Shown: positions 1 to 6,152, counted from the first letter of the stretch. The stretch: DNA of 7,065 nt from Planctomycetaceae bacterium (GCA_007124535.1 SLEY01000307.1:1-7065), one strand, 5' to 3'. Made by a program: numbers and translations. Notes: a model not told the origin generated them from the sequence alone.

Positions 1-1
1 G

Positions 2-205
2 TCGGGCGTGTACCTGCGCTGCTTTATGGACGACACCTCCGCCTGGCTGCCGCTGGAGGATCTGAATGCGGCCAGCGAGGCGTTCGCGCAGGCGGCCGAC
101 GCCGTGGCGGACGATCCCGTGCGGGCTCGCCGAGTCCGGCGGGAACGGATGCCATTGGATCACGTCTGGCTGAATCGCTACCATGCGCTGCAATTGGCTG
201 GTTGA
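2..205 (+). CDS. C-terminal fragment of a DUF4838-like protein
   Basis: An open frame enters from the left edge (first whole codon at base 2) and ends at TGA 203-205, giving the last 67 residues of a larger protein. The visible segment has an amphipathic helix rich in Ala and Glu, then the stretch VRRERMPLDHVWL. That resembles the C-terminal end of DUF4838 proteins, putative carbohydrate-active proteins of PVC-group bacteria, whose last helix typically carries an arginine-rich 'R-x-PLD-x-V' motif. The assignment rests on this recalled pattern and not on a search. It converges tail-to-tail with the minus-strand genes and has no obvious link to ectoine. No catalytic part is visible, so the substrate cannot be judged. 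Confidence 0.55.
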   Translation, partial: SGVYLRCFMDDTSAWLPLEDLNAASEAFAQAADAVADDPVRARRVRRERMPLDHVWLNRYHALQLAG

Positions 206-477
206 AGCGTACACAGAAAGGACGCGAGAATGTACGGACGCGGGTGTCGATCCGGCTGAGCTACCTGGCCCAACCCCATCCCGTGGCTGAACGAGGGATT
301 GGTGATGTCGAACAACGGCCGCTCGCCACGCGGCGTCGAGAAAGTCTCCGCCAAAACCGCACGCGGAATGCCCCGCCCCTCGCCGTCGATGTTGCAAATC
401 CGCAAACCCAACGACCCGGCATGCGCCATCACCTCGCGGTGCTCCGCCACATCGCGCTCGTCGAACATTTCCTCCAA
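178..477 (-). CDS. Unidentified small ORF or gene remnant downstream of dctP
   Basis: I do not recognise this 99-residue ORF. From about 495 down to about 250 its codons end overwhelmingly in G or C, and the translation looks protein-like (for example CNIDGEGRGIPRAVLAETF and NPSFSHGMGLG). Beyond that point, toward 178, the codon pattern decays into ordinary sequence, and the ORF runs 28 bases into the end of the convergent plus-strand gene. The start is problematic. A good AAGGAG sits 9 bases before an ATG at 488-486, but that ATG is in another frame that stops after about 19 codons. The in-frame ATG at 477 has a GGAGG only two bases upstream, which is too close. The protein-like frame also continues upstream of 477 without an ATG. 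The simplest reading is a truncated or frameshifted remnant of a gene that once followed dctP. A genuine short protein is the alternative. Confidence 0.3.
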   Translation of the reverse strand: MEEMFDERDVAEHREVMAHAGSLGLRICNIDGEGRGIPRAVLAETFSTPRGERPLFDITNPSFSHGMGLGQVAQPDRHPRPYILASFLCTLQPANCSAW

Positions 478-506
478 ACCGAAGCCATGACGGGTTGCTC
501 CTTGTG

Positions 507-1595
507 TCAGGATGCGGATTCGGCCTGCTCCTCGGCACGGGCCACGGCGGCCAGCAGCCGGTCCAACACCTCCGCCGCCCGCGGGCCTCCCATTCTCAGA
601 TACAGGTCGCGCACCGGCAAGCTGGCCTGGCGGAAACGCTCGCGCTCCTCGTCCGTTAGATGGAGGATCTCCATGTCGGGCCGCTGGCTGCGAATGATCT
701 CCAGCCGCTCCCGATTGAAATCGCGCTGGGCCTGGAACACGAATTCATCCAGTTCGTCGATCGTCTCGCGGACCAGTTGCTGGCGTTCCGGGCGCAGCCC
801 GTCGAAGAAATCGCGGCTGGCCACCGCGGTGGCGATGAAGGGGGCCTGACCGGCGAAAATCATCCAGTCGGTCACTTCATGAAAACTCATCTCCTGGATC
901 GCGAACACCGGATTCACCTGACCGTCCACCATGTTCAACTGCAGCGCACTGTAGACCTCGGCATACGGCAGCGGAGTCGGACTGGCCCCGTAAGCCCGAT
1001 AGGCGGCCAGCAACAGGGGCGAAGTCATCACGCGGATGCGCTGCCCGCGAAAATCCGCCGGCTCCCGCACCGGGCGACGCGTCGTCCAAACCTGCCAGCC
1101 TTCCGAAAAGGCACTCAACAGCGCCATCCCCTTCGTCGCATACAAGTCGTCCAACAAACCGATCAGCTCCGGATCACGCAGGGCCTGCTGATTCACCCGC
1201 TCGTCGTCCGAAAGCACGAAGTGCAGCAGGAACACCTGGACCTCCGGAATCAATTTCCCCAAATGGCCCGGCGAGGCCATGGCGAACTGCACCGCACCCA
1301 ATTGCAGCTGTTCGGTCAACTGGTCCGAGGTGCCCAGCGTGCCGTACGTGTAGACGGTCACTTTCACCTGCCCCTCGGTCCGCTCTTCGATCAGCTCTTT
1401 GAATCGCAGGGCGTATTCGTGCTGGACACTGCCGATGGTTTCCTCGATGGCAAAACGCCACTCTTCCACACCCCCCTGCTGTTCGGCCGGCGCTTGGCAG
1501 GAGCCGGCCACCAGCAGCGTGGCCAGGACGGGCAGTAGCGGCAGGTACCGCGCTCGAAACGGCCCGGCCGGTCGGAAGTTCAATCGGGTTCGCAT
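507..1595 (-). CDS. TRAP transporter substrate-binding lipoprotein (DctP family, TeaA-like)
   Basis: This 362-residue protein is the extracytoplasmic solute receptor of a tripartite ATP-independent periplasmic transporter. Residues 1-33 are a lipoprotein signal: Arg at 2 and 4, a hydrophobic stretch, and a VAGS-C lipobox with Cys33. Anchoring by a lipid is less usual than the soluble periplasmic form. The mature part tracks the Halomonas elongata ectoine receptor TeaA as I recall it, e.g. WRFAIEE against WRYAHEE, GTLGTSDQLTEQ against GELGESDDIMEQ, and SPTPLPYAEVYSALQ against TPTPLPWGEVYGGLQ. Glu52, Arg188, Asn228 and Phe253 line up with TeaA ligand contacts Glu9, Arg144, Asn184 and Phe209. 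Three aromatic contacts differ (His111, Tyr211, Ala232). It is the last gene of the set, 40 bases after dctM. The ATG is preceded only by a weak AAGAG, inside a small GTGA...TCAC inverted repeat. Ectoine or a related solute is the likely cargo. Confidence 0.88.
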   Translation of the reverse strand: MRTRLNFRPAGPFRARYLPLLPVLATLLVAGSCQAPAEQQGGVEEWRFAIEETIGSVQHEYALRFKELIEERTEGQVKVTVYTYGTLGTSDQLTEQLQLGAVQFAMASPGHLGKLIPEVQVFLLHFVLSDDERVNQQALRDPELIGLLDDLYATKGMALLSAFSEGWQVWTTRRPVREPADFRGQRIRVMTSPLLLAAYRAYGASPTPLPYAEVYSALQLNMVDGQVNPVFAIQEMSFHEVTDWMIFAGQAPFIATAVASRDFFDGLRPERQQLVRETIDELDEFVFQAQRDFNRERLEIIRSQRPDMEILHLTDEERERFRQASLPVRDLYLRMGGPRAAEVLDRLLAAVARAEEQAESAS

Positions 1596-1635
1596 CGTGA
1601 GAACTCTTCACCAAAAAAAGAAGGCTCCGCGGCGA

Positions 1636-2925
1636 TCATTTATCAAAAGCCAGATTCCGCAACCAAAGGGCGATTTCGGGAAAGGCGATCAGCAGCACGG
1701 CGGCCAGGGCCAACAGCAGAATGAACGGCGGGGTTCCCCGAATGACGGCCAGATAGGGTCTGCGAAATACGGCAATCGCCGTGAAAATGTCACAACCAAA
1801 GGGAGGCGTCGCCGAGCCGATGGCGACCTGCAGCGTGACCACCGTGCCGACCAATACCGGGTCGATGCCCGCATCCACCGCCAGCGGATGGAAAATGGGC
1901 GTCAGGATCAGGATCACCACGATCGGATCGACAAACATGCAGCCGATGAAAAAGGCGATCGAAATCGTGGCCATGATCGTCACATAACCCGACTCCGGGC
2001 CCAACTGCAAGAAGTCCTGGATCAGGACTTCCGGTAGATGAGCGAACGAAATCACCCAGGAAAAAGCCGTACCCGCTCCGACCAGGATGAACACCACCGC
2101 CGTGATCATGCCCGTGGAAAGCGCGATGTCCGGCAACTCGCGCCACGACAAATCGCGGTAGACCCCCATTTCCAAAATCACCGCGTACAGCACGGACATG
2201 GCCGCCGCTTCGGTCGGGCTGAACCAACCCTGGTAGATCCCGCCGATCACGATCACGGGGAAACCCAAAGCCAGCAGGGCCTTGCGCAAGGCCACCAGCC
2301 GCGTGCCCCAGTCCGTCCGCGGCAAACGGGGGATGTCCAGCCGGATCGAAGCCACGTAGCAATACACGCAGAACAGCAGCAGGATTAACAGCCCCGGACC
2401 CACCCCCGCTAAAAACAATTCGCCAATCGAAGTGCCCGAAACCACGCCGTAAACAATCATCCCGATACTGGGCGGGATCAACAGGGCAATGTCGCTGGCA
2501 TTGATAATCAAGGCCGAAGTGAAGGAATCCGGGTAGCCAGCGTTCAACAACCGCGGGCGGATCGGACCGCCAATGGCCACCACCGTCGCCTGGGTCGAAC
2601 CCGAAATCGCTCCGAATAAGGTGCAGCTGACCGCGCTGGTGATGGGCAACCCCCCGCGAAAATGACCGACGAACGTCATGATCAGATCCATCAGCCGATT
2701 GGCCGTCTGGCCCCGCGTCATGATCTCGGCCGCCAGAATGAACATCGGCACGGCGATCAGGGCGGACGGCTTGATCCCCCCCACCATCTGCTGGATGAGT
2801 ACGGCCGGATCCACCTCGGGATAATAGACCCACAATACGGTCCCCGCCGCGGTCAGCAGCGGGACCTTCATGGGAAAACCCAACAGCAACAGGACCAGAA
2901 GGATGCCGATCAGCAGGAAGGCCAT
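1636..2925 (-). CDS. TRAP transporter large permease subunit (DctM family, TeaC-like)
   Basis: This 429-residue, very hydrophobic protein is the ion-coupled transport subunit of the TRAP system, which uses a sodium gradient in characterised members. It is nearly the family's usual length and has many membrane segments. DctM landmarks appear in order: FGAISGSTQATVVAIGG (about 104-120), the LLIPPSIGM loop (about 148-156), GWFSPTEAAAM (about 233-243), FVDPIVVILILTPI (about 331-344) and GSATPPFGCDIF (about 370-381). The start is ATG at 2925, with only a weak purine-rich site before it. It lies 60 bases after dctQ and 40 bases before dctP, so the order is Q-M-P and not the P-Q-M of teaABC. It should pair with the neighbouring small subunit and receptor to import ectoine or a similar solute. 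Confidence 0.92.
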   Translation of the reverse strand: MAFLLIGILLVLLLLGFPMKVPLLTAAGTVLWVYYPEVDPAVLIQQMVGGIKPSALIAVPMFILAAEIMTRGQTANRLMDLIMTFVGHFRGGLPITSAVSCTLFGAISGSTQATVVAIGGPIRPRLLNAGYPDSFTSALIINASDIALLIPPSIGMIVYGVVSGTSIGELFLAGVGPGLLILLLFCVYCYVASIRLDIPRLPRTDWGTRLVALRKALLALGFPVIVIGGIYQGWFSPTEAAAMSVLYAVILEMGVYRDLSWRELPDIALSTGMITAVVFILVGAGTAFSWVISFAHLPEVLIQDFLQLGPESGYVTIMATISIAFFIGCMFVDPIVVILILTPIFHPLAVDAGIDPVLVGTVVTLQVAIGSATPPFGCDIFTAIAVFRRPYLAVIRGTPPFILLLALAAVLLIAFPEIALWLRNLAFDK

Positions 2926-2985
2926 GGGTCTTACTCGCTCAGCCGAAGGGGAAACACCCCGGTCGTTCGCCGGTACCGCGCCAAA

Positions 2986-3618
2986 TCAGCATGCTCCACG
3001 CCCCCGCTCCATCGCTTCGTCAAGATCCTCGTACTCGTCCTTCTTCTCATAGGACAGATAGACCTCGACTTCGCGCAGATTCCGCACCACCGCCAGGGCG
3101 TACTGGACTCCCGCCAAGACCAGGCCGAGGGGAGCGGCCAGGTAGACGATCCAGTAGGGTACGTGCAGGACGGGCGAGGCGGTGCCCAGCATGTAGACCA
3201 CGCGCAGGTAGCGGATCGAGTACCAAGCCAGCACGAACATCAGGGCCGCCGTCAAGGTGGCCGTGGCCAGCGCCAGGGCCTTGCGGCTCTTGCCCCGCAA
3301 CTGGTCCGTCAGCGCCGTCATGCGGATGTGCCGCCCGTGGCCGGCCGCATAGCTCAAGCCGACAAAGCACACAAAGATGATCAGGAACTCGGTCAACTCC
3401 TCGGCCGACGCCAGAGGGCGGTCCAGCAGTGTGCGGGACAACACATTCACGATGGTCAGCACGGCCATGGCGATGACCGCCCACGACAACAGCCAAGCCT
3501 CCACCTGGCGGACCGCGGCGAACAGCCGCATGTCCAACGACGTCGGCTGCGGCGGCGCCGATTTCGCGGAATGCGAAACGCCCGCCTCGGGGAAATCCGG
3601 TTGCCGCGACTCGCTCAT
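2986..3618 (-). CDS. TRAP transporter small permease subunit (DctQ family, TeaB-like)
   Basis: This 210-residue membrane protein is the small subunit of the TRAP permease. Four hydrophobic segments lie at roughly 42-64, 75-93, 113-135 and 153-177, the normal DctQ layout. Family marks include NVLSRTLLDRPLASAEELTEF (around 58-78) and GRHIRM after the second segment. It has a polar N-terminal tail of about 30 residues and an acidic, charged C-terminal tail (KKDEYEDLDEAMERG), both cytoplasmic by prediction. I chose ATG 3618 because it starts 19 bases after the ectC stop and follows an AGGGGG-like ribosome site. The frame is open further upstream, but that would overlap the end of ectC and adds an arginine-rich tail typical of read-through. 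Its place directly after ectC is the main evidence that the transporter shares the ectoine transcript. Confidence 0.9.
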   Translation of the reverse strand: MSESRQPDFPEAGVSHSAKSAPPQPTSLDMRLFAAVRQVEAWLLSWAVIAMAVLTIVNVLSRTLLDRPLASAEELTEFLIIFVCFVGLSYAAGHGRHIRMTALTDQLRGKSRKALALATATLTAALMFVLAWYSIRYLRVVYMLGTASPVLHVPYWIVYLAAPLGLVLAGVQYALAVVRNLREVEVYLSYEKKDEYEDLDEAMERGRGAC

Positions 3619-3637
3619 GCCCCGCCTGCCCCCCCTG

Positions 3638-4117
3638 CTACACCTGCTCCAAAAACGACGCCGCTGCCGCCGGATACACGCCATCCTTGTCGTGAACTTC
3701 CCGCCCCGTCAAGGCCGGATTGAACACGCAGATCATCCGCATCTCCGTCTTGGCACGCAGCAGATGACGCTCGTGACCGTCCAGGGCGTACATCGTCCCC
3801 GCTACGATCGGGTAAATCACCCCCCGCTCCATGACCTCGACTTCCTCTTCGCCCTCGATCCCGGGTCGAGCCGCTGGAAAACGGCGATCCGAATCGGAGG
3901 CCGCCAAGACCTCCACCTCGCCCTCGCCCTCAATGCAGTACACCGCCTCCAAATGGTTCCGATACCAGATCAACGTCTCCGTACCGGCATGGATCAGGGT
4001 ATCGTGCAGCGAGAACCCCATACCGTCCCGGGCCAGCAGGAACCGGCGGCTGGTCCAATTGCCACCGGACACCTCCCCCTCGGAATCTTGAATCTCCGAC
4101 AACTTTTTGACAATCAC
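3638..4117 (-). CDS. ectC: L-ectoine synthase with a 25-residue insertion
   Basis: EctC is a cupin-fold, iron-dependent enzyme that cyclises N-gamma-acetyl-L-2,4-diaminobutyrate to ectoine with loss of water, in the cytoplasm. The protein has 159 residues, whereas the family usually has about 130. Residues characterised in Paenibacillus lautus EctC are found at the same numbers in the first half: Trp21, Arg25, Thr40, Tyr52, His55, Glu57, Gly64. In the second half they are shifted by exactly 25: Tyr110, Leu112, His118, Cys130, Phe132, Glu140 and His142 match 85, 87, 93, 105, 107, 115 and 117. The iron ligands (52, 57, 118) are therefore intact. The extra residues lie between CIEGEGEVEVL and GVIYPI, in a hairpin. 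The start is GTG 4117, sharing GTGA with the ectB stop; a GGAG at 4126-4129 lies 8 bases upstream. Longer upstream readings run into ectB and are not credible. Confidence 0.96.
   Translation of the reverse strand: MIVKKLSEIQDSEGEVSGGNWTSRRFLLARDGMGFSLHDTLIHAGTETLIWYRNHLEAVYCIEGEGEVEVLAASDSDRRFPAARPGIEGEEEVEVMERGVIYPIVAGTMYALDGHERHLLRAKTEMRMICVFNPALTGREVHDKDGVYPAAAASFLEQV
3830..3934 (-). repeat. Imperfect 30-bp direct repeat inside ectC (75-bp period)
   Basis: Two in-frame 30-base units, at 3905-3934 and 3830-3859, encode IEGEGEVEVL and IEGEEEVEVM. They match at 23 of 30 bases by eye and lie exactly 75 bases (25 codons) apart. That equals the extra length of this EctC over the family norm. 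The arrangement suggests the insertion arose by a tandem duplication, after which the intervening codons (AASDSDRRFPAARPG) diverged. The repeats are rich in GAG and GGC codons, so part of the match could come from low complexity. Confidence 0.6.
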
Positions 4118-5409
4118 GAACTGGTCTCCAAAAGGTCGTGCTGCTGGAGAAACTGCTCGTCGTCCAACACCGCCTCGTAGCTCTCTTCGATGATGTCCAG
4201 TCCCTTCTCCAGGACTTCCCATTCGATCGTCAACGGCGGCAGCAGCTTCAAAACGTTGTCGTCGGTCCCGCTGGTCTCGATGATCAAGCCCCGCTCGAAG
4301 GCCGCCGCGCTGACCGCTCCCGCCAGTTCCGGATACTCGCGGCAGGCGAGTCCCCAAACCAGACCGCGGCCGCGAGCCGTCAGGTTGACCACCGAAAAAC
4401 GCTCGGCAATCGCCTCCAACCGCTCGCGAACCATCCGGCCCTTGGAACGGACGTCCGCCATCAAACGGCCGTCCCTCCAGAAATGCCGCAAGGTGGCCGC
4501 CGCCGAAACGAACGCCAGATTATGCCCCCGGAACGTGCCATTGTGCTCGCCCGGCTTCCATTGGTCCAACTCCTCTTTCATCACCACCAGCGAAAACGGC
4601 AGACCGCAACCGCTGAGCGCCTTGGACAGCGTGATGATGTCCGGCGTGATCCCGGCTTCCTCAAAACTGAAGAACGAACCGGTCCGCCCACATCCGACCT
4701 GGATGTCGTCCACAATCAACAGCATCTCGAACTCGCGGCAGATCGCCTCCACCCCCTGCAACCACTCGGGACTGGCCACGTTGATGCCGCCTTCCCCCTG
4801 GACCGTCTCCAGAATCACCGCCGCCGGATGGTCCAGACCGCTGCTGCCATCCTCCAGAAAACGGCGGAGGTACTCCAACGAGTCGGCATCCTCCAGATAG
4901 TTGTCATAGGGCATGAACGTCGTGTTCGACAAGGGAACGCCCGCTCCTTCCCGGAAATGCGAATTCCCCGTCGCCGCCACCGAACCCAAGCTCACCCCGT
5001 GAAAACCGTTGGTGAAACTGACAACATTCGTCCGACCCGTCACCTTGCGGGCCAGTTTCAACGCCGCCTCGACCGCGTTCGTACCGGTCGGACCCGGAAA
5101 CTGGACCTTGTAGTCCATCTCCAGCGGCCACAAAATCAACCGCTCGAACGTCTCCAGAAAATCGCGTTTGGCCACCGTGTGCAGGTCCAGACCATGCAAC
5201 ACGCCATCGCTCTCCAGGTACTCGATCAGCTTCTGCTTGATCACCGGAGGATTATGGCCGTAATTCAGCGTCCCGGCCCCTGCCAGGAAGTCGATATACG
5301 ACCGGCCTTCCTCGTCGTGCAGCATCGCCCCGCGAGCACGCTGGAATACGACGGGAAACGAGCGGCAATAGCCGCGGACATTCGATTCAATACGTTCGAA
5401 GATATTCAC
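4114..5409 (-). CDS. ectB: Diaminobutyrate--2-oxoglutarate aminotransferase
   Basis: EctB transfers the amino group of glutamate to L-aspartate 4-semialdehyde, giving L-2,4-diaminobutyrate, the first committed step of ectoine synthesis. It is a cytoplasmic, PLP-dependent class III aminotransferase. At 431 residues it has the family's normal size and begins with the characteristic IFERIES...YCRSFPVVF. Cofactor features are the phosphate-binding GPTGTNAVEAA (about 106-116), VDDIQVGCGRTG with Asp234 for the pyridine ring, and LSKALSG with Lys263 for the Schiff base; FRGHNLAFVSA follows. I place the start at GTG 5409 because it gives the family N-terminus and overlaps the ectA stop by GTGA. A GGAGG lies 12 bases upstream, a long but usable spacing. 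The ATG at 5457 would add 16 residues read through the end of ectA and is unlikely. It is probably translationally coupled to ectA. Confidence 0.97.
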   Translation of the reverse strand: MNIFERIESNVRGYCRSFPVVFQRARGAMLHDEEGRSYIDFLAGAGTLNYGHNPPVIKQKLIEYLESDGVLHGLDLHTVAKRDFLETFERLILWPLEMDYKVQFPGPTGTNAVEAALKLARKVTGRTNVVSFTNGFHGVSLGSVAATGNSHFREGAGVPLSNTTFMPYDNYLEDADSLEYLRRFLEDGSSGLDHPAAVILETVQGEGGINVASPEWLQGVEAICREFEMLLIVDDIQVGCGRTGSFFSFEEAGITPDIITLSKALSGCGLPFSLVVMKEELDQWKPGEHNGTFRGHNLAFVSAAATLRHFWRDGRLMADVRSKGRMVRERLEAIAERFSVVNLTARGRGLVWGLACREYPELAGAVSAAAFERGLIIETSGTDDNVLKLLPPLTIEWEVLEKGLDIIEESYEAVLDDEQFLQQHDLLETSS

Positions 5410-5972
5410 GCCTGTGGTTCGCCTCCAGAATGGGAGTACACTTGCGTGCAACTCCATGAAAATGGGCCGATACGCAACAACTCCTCCGCCTCATGCGGCG
5501 GAGCGCCCGCATCCGCCGATTCCTCCGAATCGGCGCCCGAAAACAATTCGCTCGGAAATAACACACTCGTACGGCACTCCGTGCCCAAACGCCGAGCCAA
5601 CGCCTGAAACAGACGCCTCGAGGGCTCGTTCGAGGGAGTCACGGTCGTCTCCAAGTAGGAGACCTTCGCACAAGCGGGCCGCCCCAGCAATTCATCCAGC
5701 ATCCGACCGGCCAACCCCTGGCCGCGAGCGACGGCATCCACCGCCACCTGCCAAACGAAAAGCGCCTCCCGCTGACGCGGGGGGATATAGGCCGACACAA
5801 ATCCGACGACCTCCTGATCTCGCTCCGCTACCACACAGGTGTCCCGAAAATGACACCCCAGCAGCAAATACACGTATACCGAGTTGGCATCCAGCGGGTG
5901 GCAGCGTTGCACCAATCGACTCAGAGCCACGCCATCGACCACAGCCGGTGGACGTAATAAGATTCCAGACAT
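5406..5972 (-). CDS. ectA: L-2,4-diaminobutyrate N-gamma-acetyltransferase
   Basis: EctA uses acetyl-CoA to acetylate the gamma-amino group of L-2,4-diaminobutyrate, the second step of ectoine synthesis. It is a GNAT-fold enzyme of 188 residues. Family features in order are ILLRPP at the start, HPLDANSVYVYLLLGCHFRDTCVVAE (about 25-50), FVWQVAVD (72-79), the acetyl-CoA loop ARGQGLAGRML (82-92), YLETTVTPSNEPSRRLF (106-122) and a final HEAEELLRIGPF. The last 17 or so residues form a tail beyond the usual RIGP ending. I favour ATG 5972; a GTG two codons upstream (5978) is possible, and neither has a strong ribosome site. It is the first gene of the operon, lies about 60 bases below a near-consensus promoter, and its TGA shares GTGA with the ectB start. 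Confidence 0.95.
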   Translation of the reverse strand: MSGILLRPPAVVDGVALSRLVQRCHPLDANSVYVYLLLGCHFRDTCVVAERDQEVVGFVSAYIPPRQREALFVWQVAVDAVARGQGLAGRMLDELLGRPACAKVSYLETTVTPSNEPSRRLFQALARRLGTECRTSVLFPSELFSGADSEESADAGAPPHEAEELLRIGPFSWSCTQVYSHSGGEPQA

Positions 5973-6003
5973 CGACACCCGTTATCGAGGACTTCTTGCC
6001 AGA

Positions 6004-6021
6004 ACAGCACTAAAGAGCTGT
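6004..6021 (-). other. Hairpin in the ectA leader
   Basis: ACAGC and GCTGT pair around an eight-base loop, and after one A-A mismatch two more pairs (CT/AG) can form inside. It falls about 32-50 bases before the ectA ATG, just inside the transcript predicted from the promoter at 6037-6064. It might affect leader stability or translation. No U-tract follows, so it is not a terminator. Confidence 0.35.
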
Positions 6022-6026
6022 AACGA

Positions 6027-6062
6027 TCATCTGTCCTTTGTACACGATGGATTTCATCTGTC
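6027..6062 (-). repeat. 9-bp direct repeat GACAGATGA bracketing the ectA promoter
   Basis: GACAGATGA occurs at 6062-6054 and again at 6035-6027 on the minus strand, with a 27-base period. The first copy overlaps the -35 element and the second covers the predicted transcription start. The two could be half-sites of an operator on roughly the same helical face (27 bases is about 2.6 turns, so the phasing is not perfect). Function is inferred from position only. Confidence 0.4.
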
Positions 6063-6064
6063 AA
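6037..6064 (-). promoter_or_regulatory. Candidate sigma-70-type promoter for the ectABC operon
   Basis: On the minus strand a perfect -35 hexamer TTGACA (6064-6059) is followed after 16 bases by TACAAA (6042-6037), which matches 4 of 6 positions of TATAAT. Transcription would begin near 6030, leaving a leader of roughly 58 bases before the ectA ATG at 5972. It is the best promoter-like pair in the divergent region for either direction. The spacer contains a GATG-N5-CATC inverted repeat (6046-6058), and a direct repeat flanks the core, so a repressor could plausibly bind here. Confidence 0.55.
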
Positions 6065-6097
6065 TAAGACAAAGTCGGCCAGCCGCCAATTTTCTCG

Positions 6098-6152
6098 TTT
6101 CGCGGGAAAAATCAGGTTTTCCAGACCACGCAAACCACGGTTTTTCCCGAAA
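6098..6152. repeat. Long-range inverted repeat upstream of the ectA promoter
   Basis: TTTCGCGGGAAAAA (6098-6111) is the near reverse complement of TTTTTCCCGAAA (6141-6152). The arms match at all 12 bases of the shorter arm if a two-base GC bulge is allowed, and they are separated by 29 bases. It lies 35-90 bases upstream of the ectA -35 element, a fitting place for an upstream regulator site. It is not a terminator of any gene seen here. Confidence 0.4.

Noticed and set aside
208..236. CGTACA/TGTACG inverted repeat after the DUF4838-like gene, considered as a terminator
   Set aside because: Only six base pairs, a 17-base loop and no T-tract; chance is a sufficient explanation.
202..849. A 215-residue plus-strand frame opposite the end of dctP
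   Set aside because: Arg/Ser-rich antisense reading with no ribosome site or domain; dctP on the other strand is convincing.
1596..1635. GC-rich CCGCGG followed by a run of seven T between dctM and dctP (minus strand), considered as a terminator
   Set aside because: The palindrome has no loop and does not form a stem directly before the T-run, so a rho-independent terminator is not supported.
2662..3723. A 353-residue plus-strand frame opposite dctQ, the start of dctM and the end of ectC
   Set aside because: Composition is dominated by Arg, Gln, His and Gly, and it covers well-supported genes on the other strand. It is a shadow.
4118..4357. An 80-residue N-terminal extension of EctC
   Set aside because: It would be read out of frame through the end of ectB and is Arg/Gly-rich. 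EctC numbering matches the family only from GTG 4117.
5410..5457. An upstream ATG that would lengthen EctB by 16 residues
   Set aside because: The added residues are read through the end of ectA and do not resemble EctB, whereas GTG 5409 gives the family N-terminus and a GTGA overlap.
4138..5607. A 489-residue open frame on the plus strand opposite ectB and ectA
   Set aside because: It is antisense to two firmly identified genes. Its translation is rich in Arg, His and Gln without recognisable domains, as expected from GC-rich antisense frames.
5921..6133. A 70-residue minus-strand frame overlapping the ectA start and the promoter
   Set aside because: It overlaps ectA in another frame, spans the best promoter candidate, lacks a ribosome site and has no coding codon bias.
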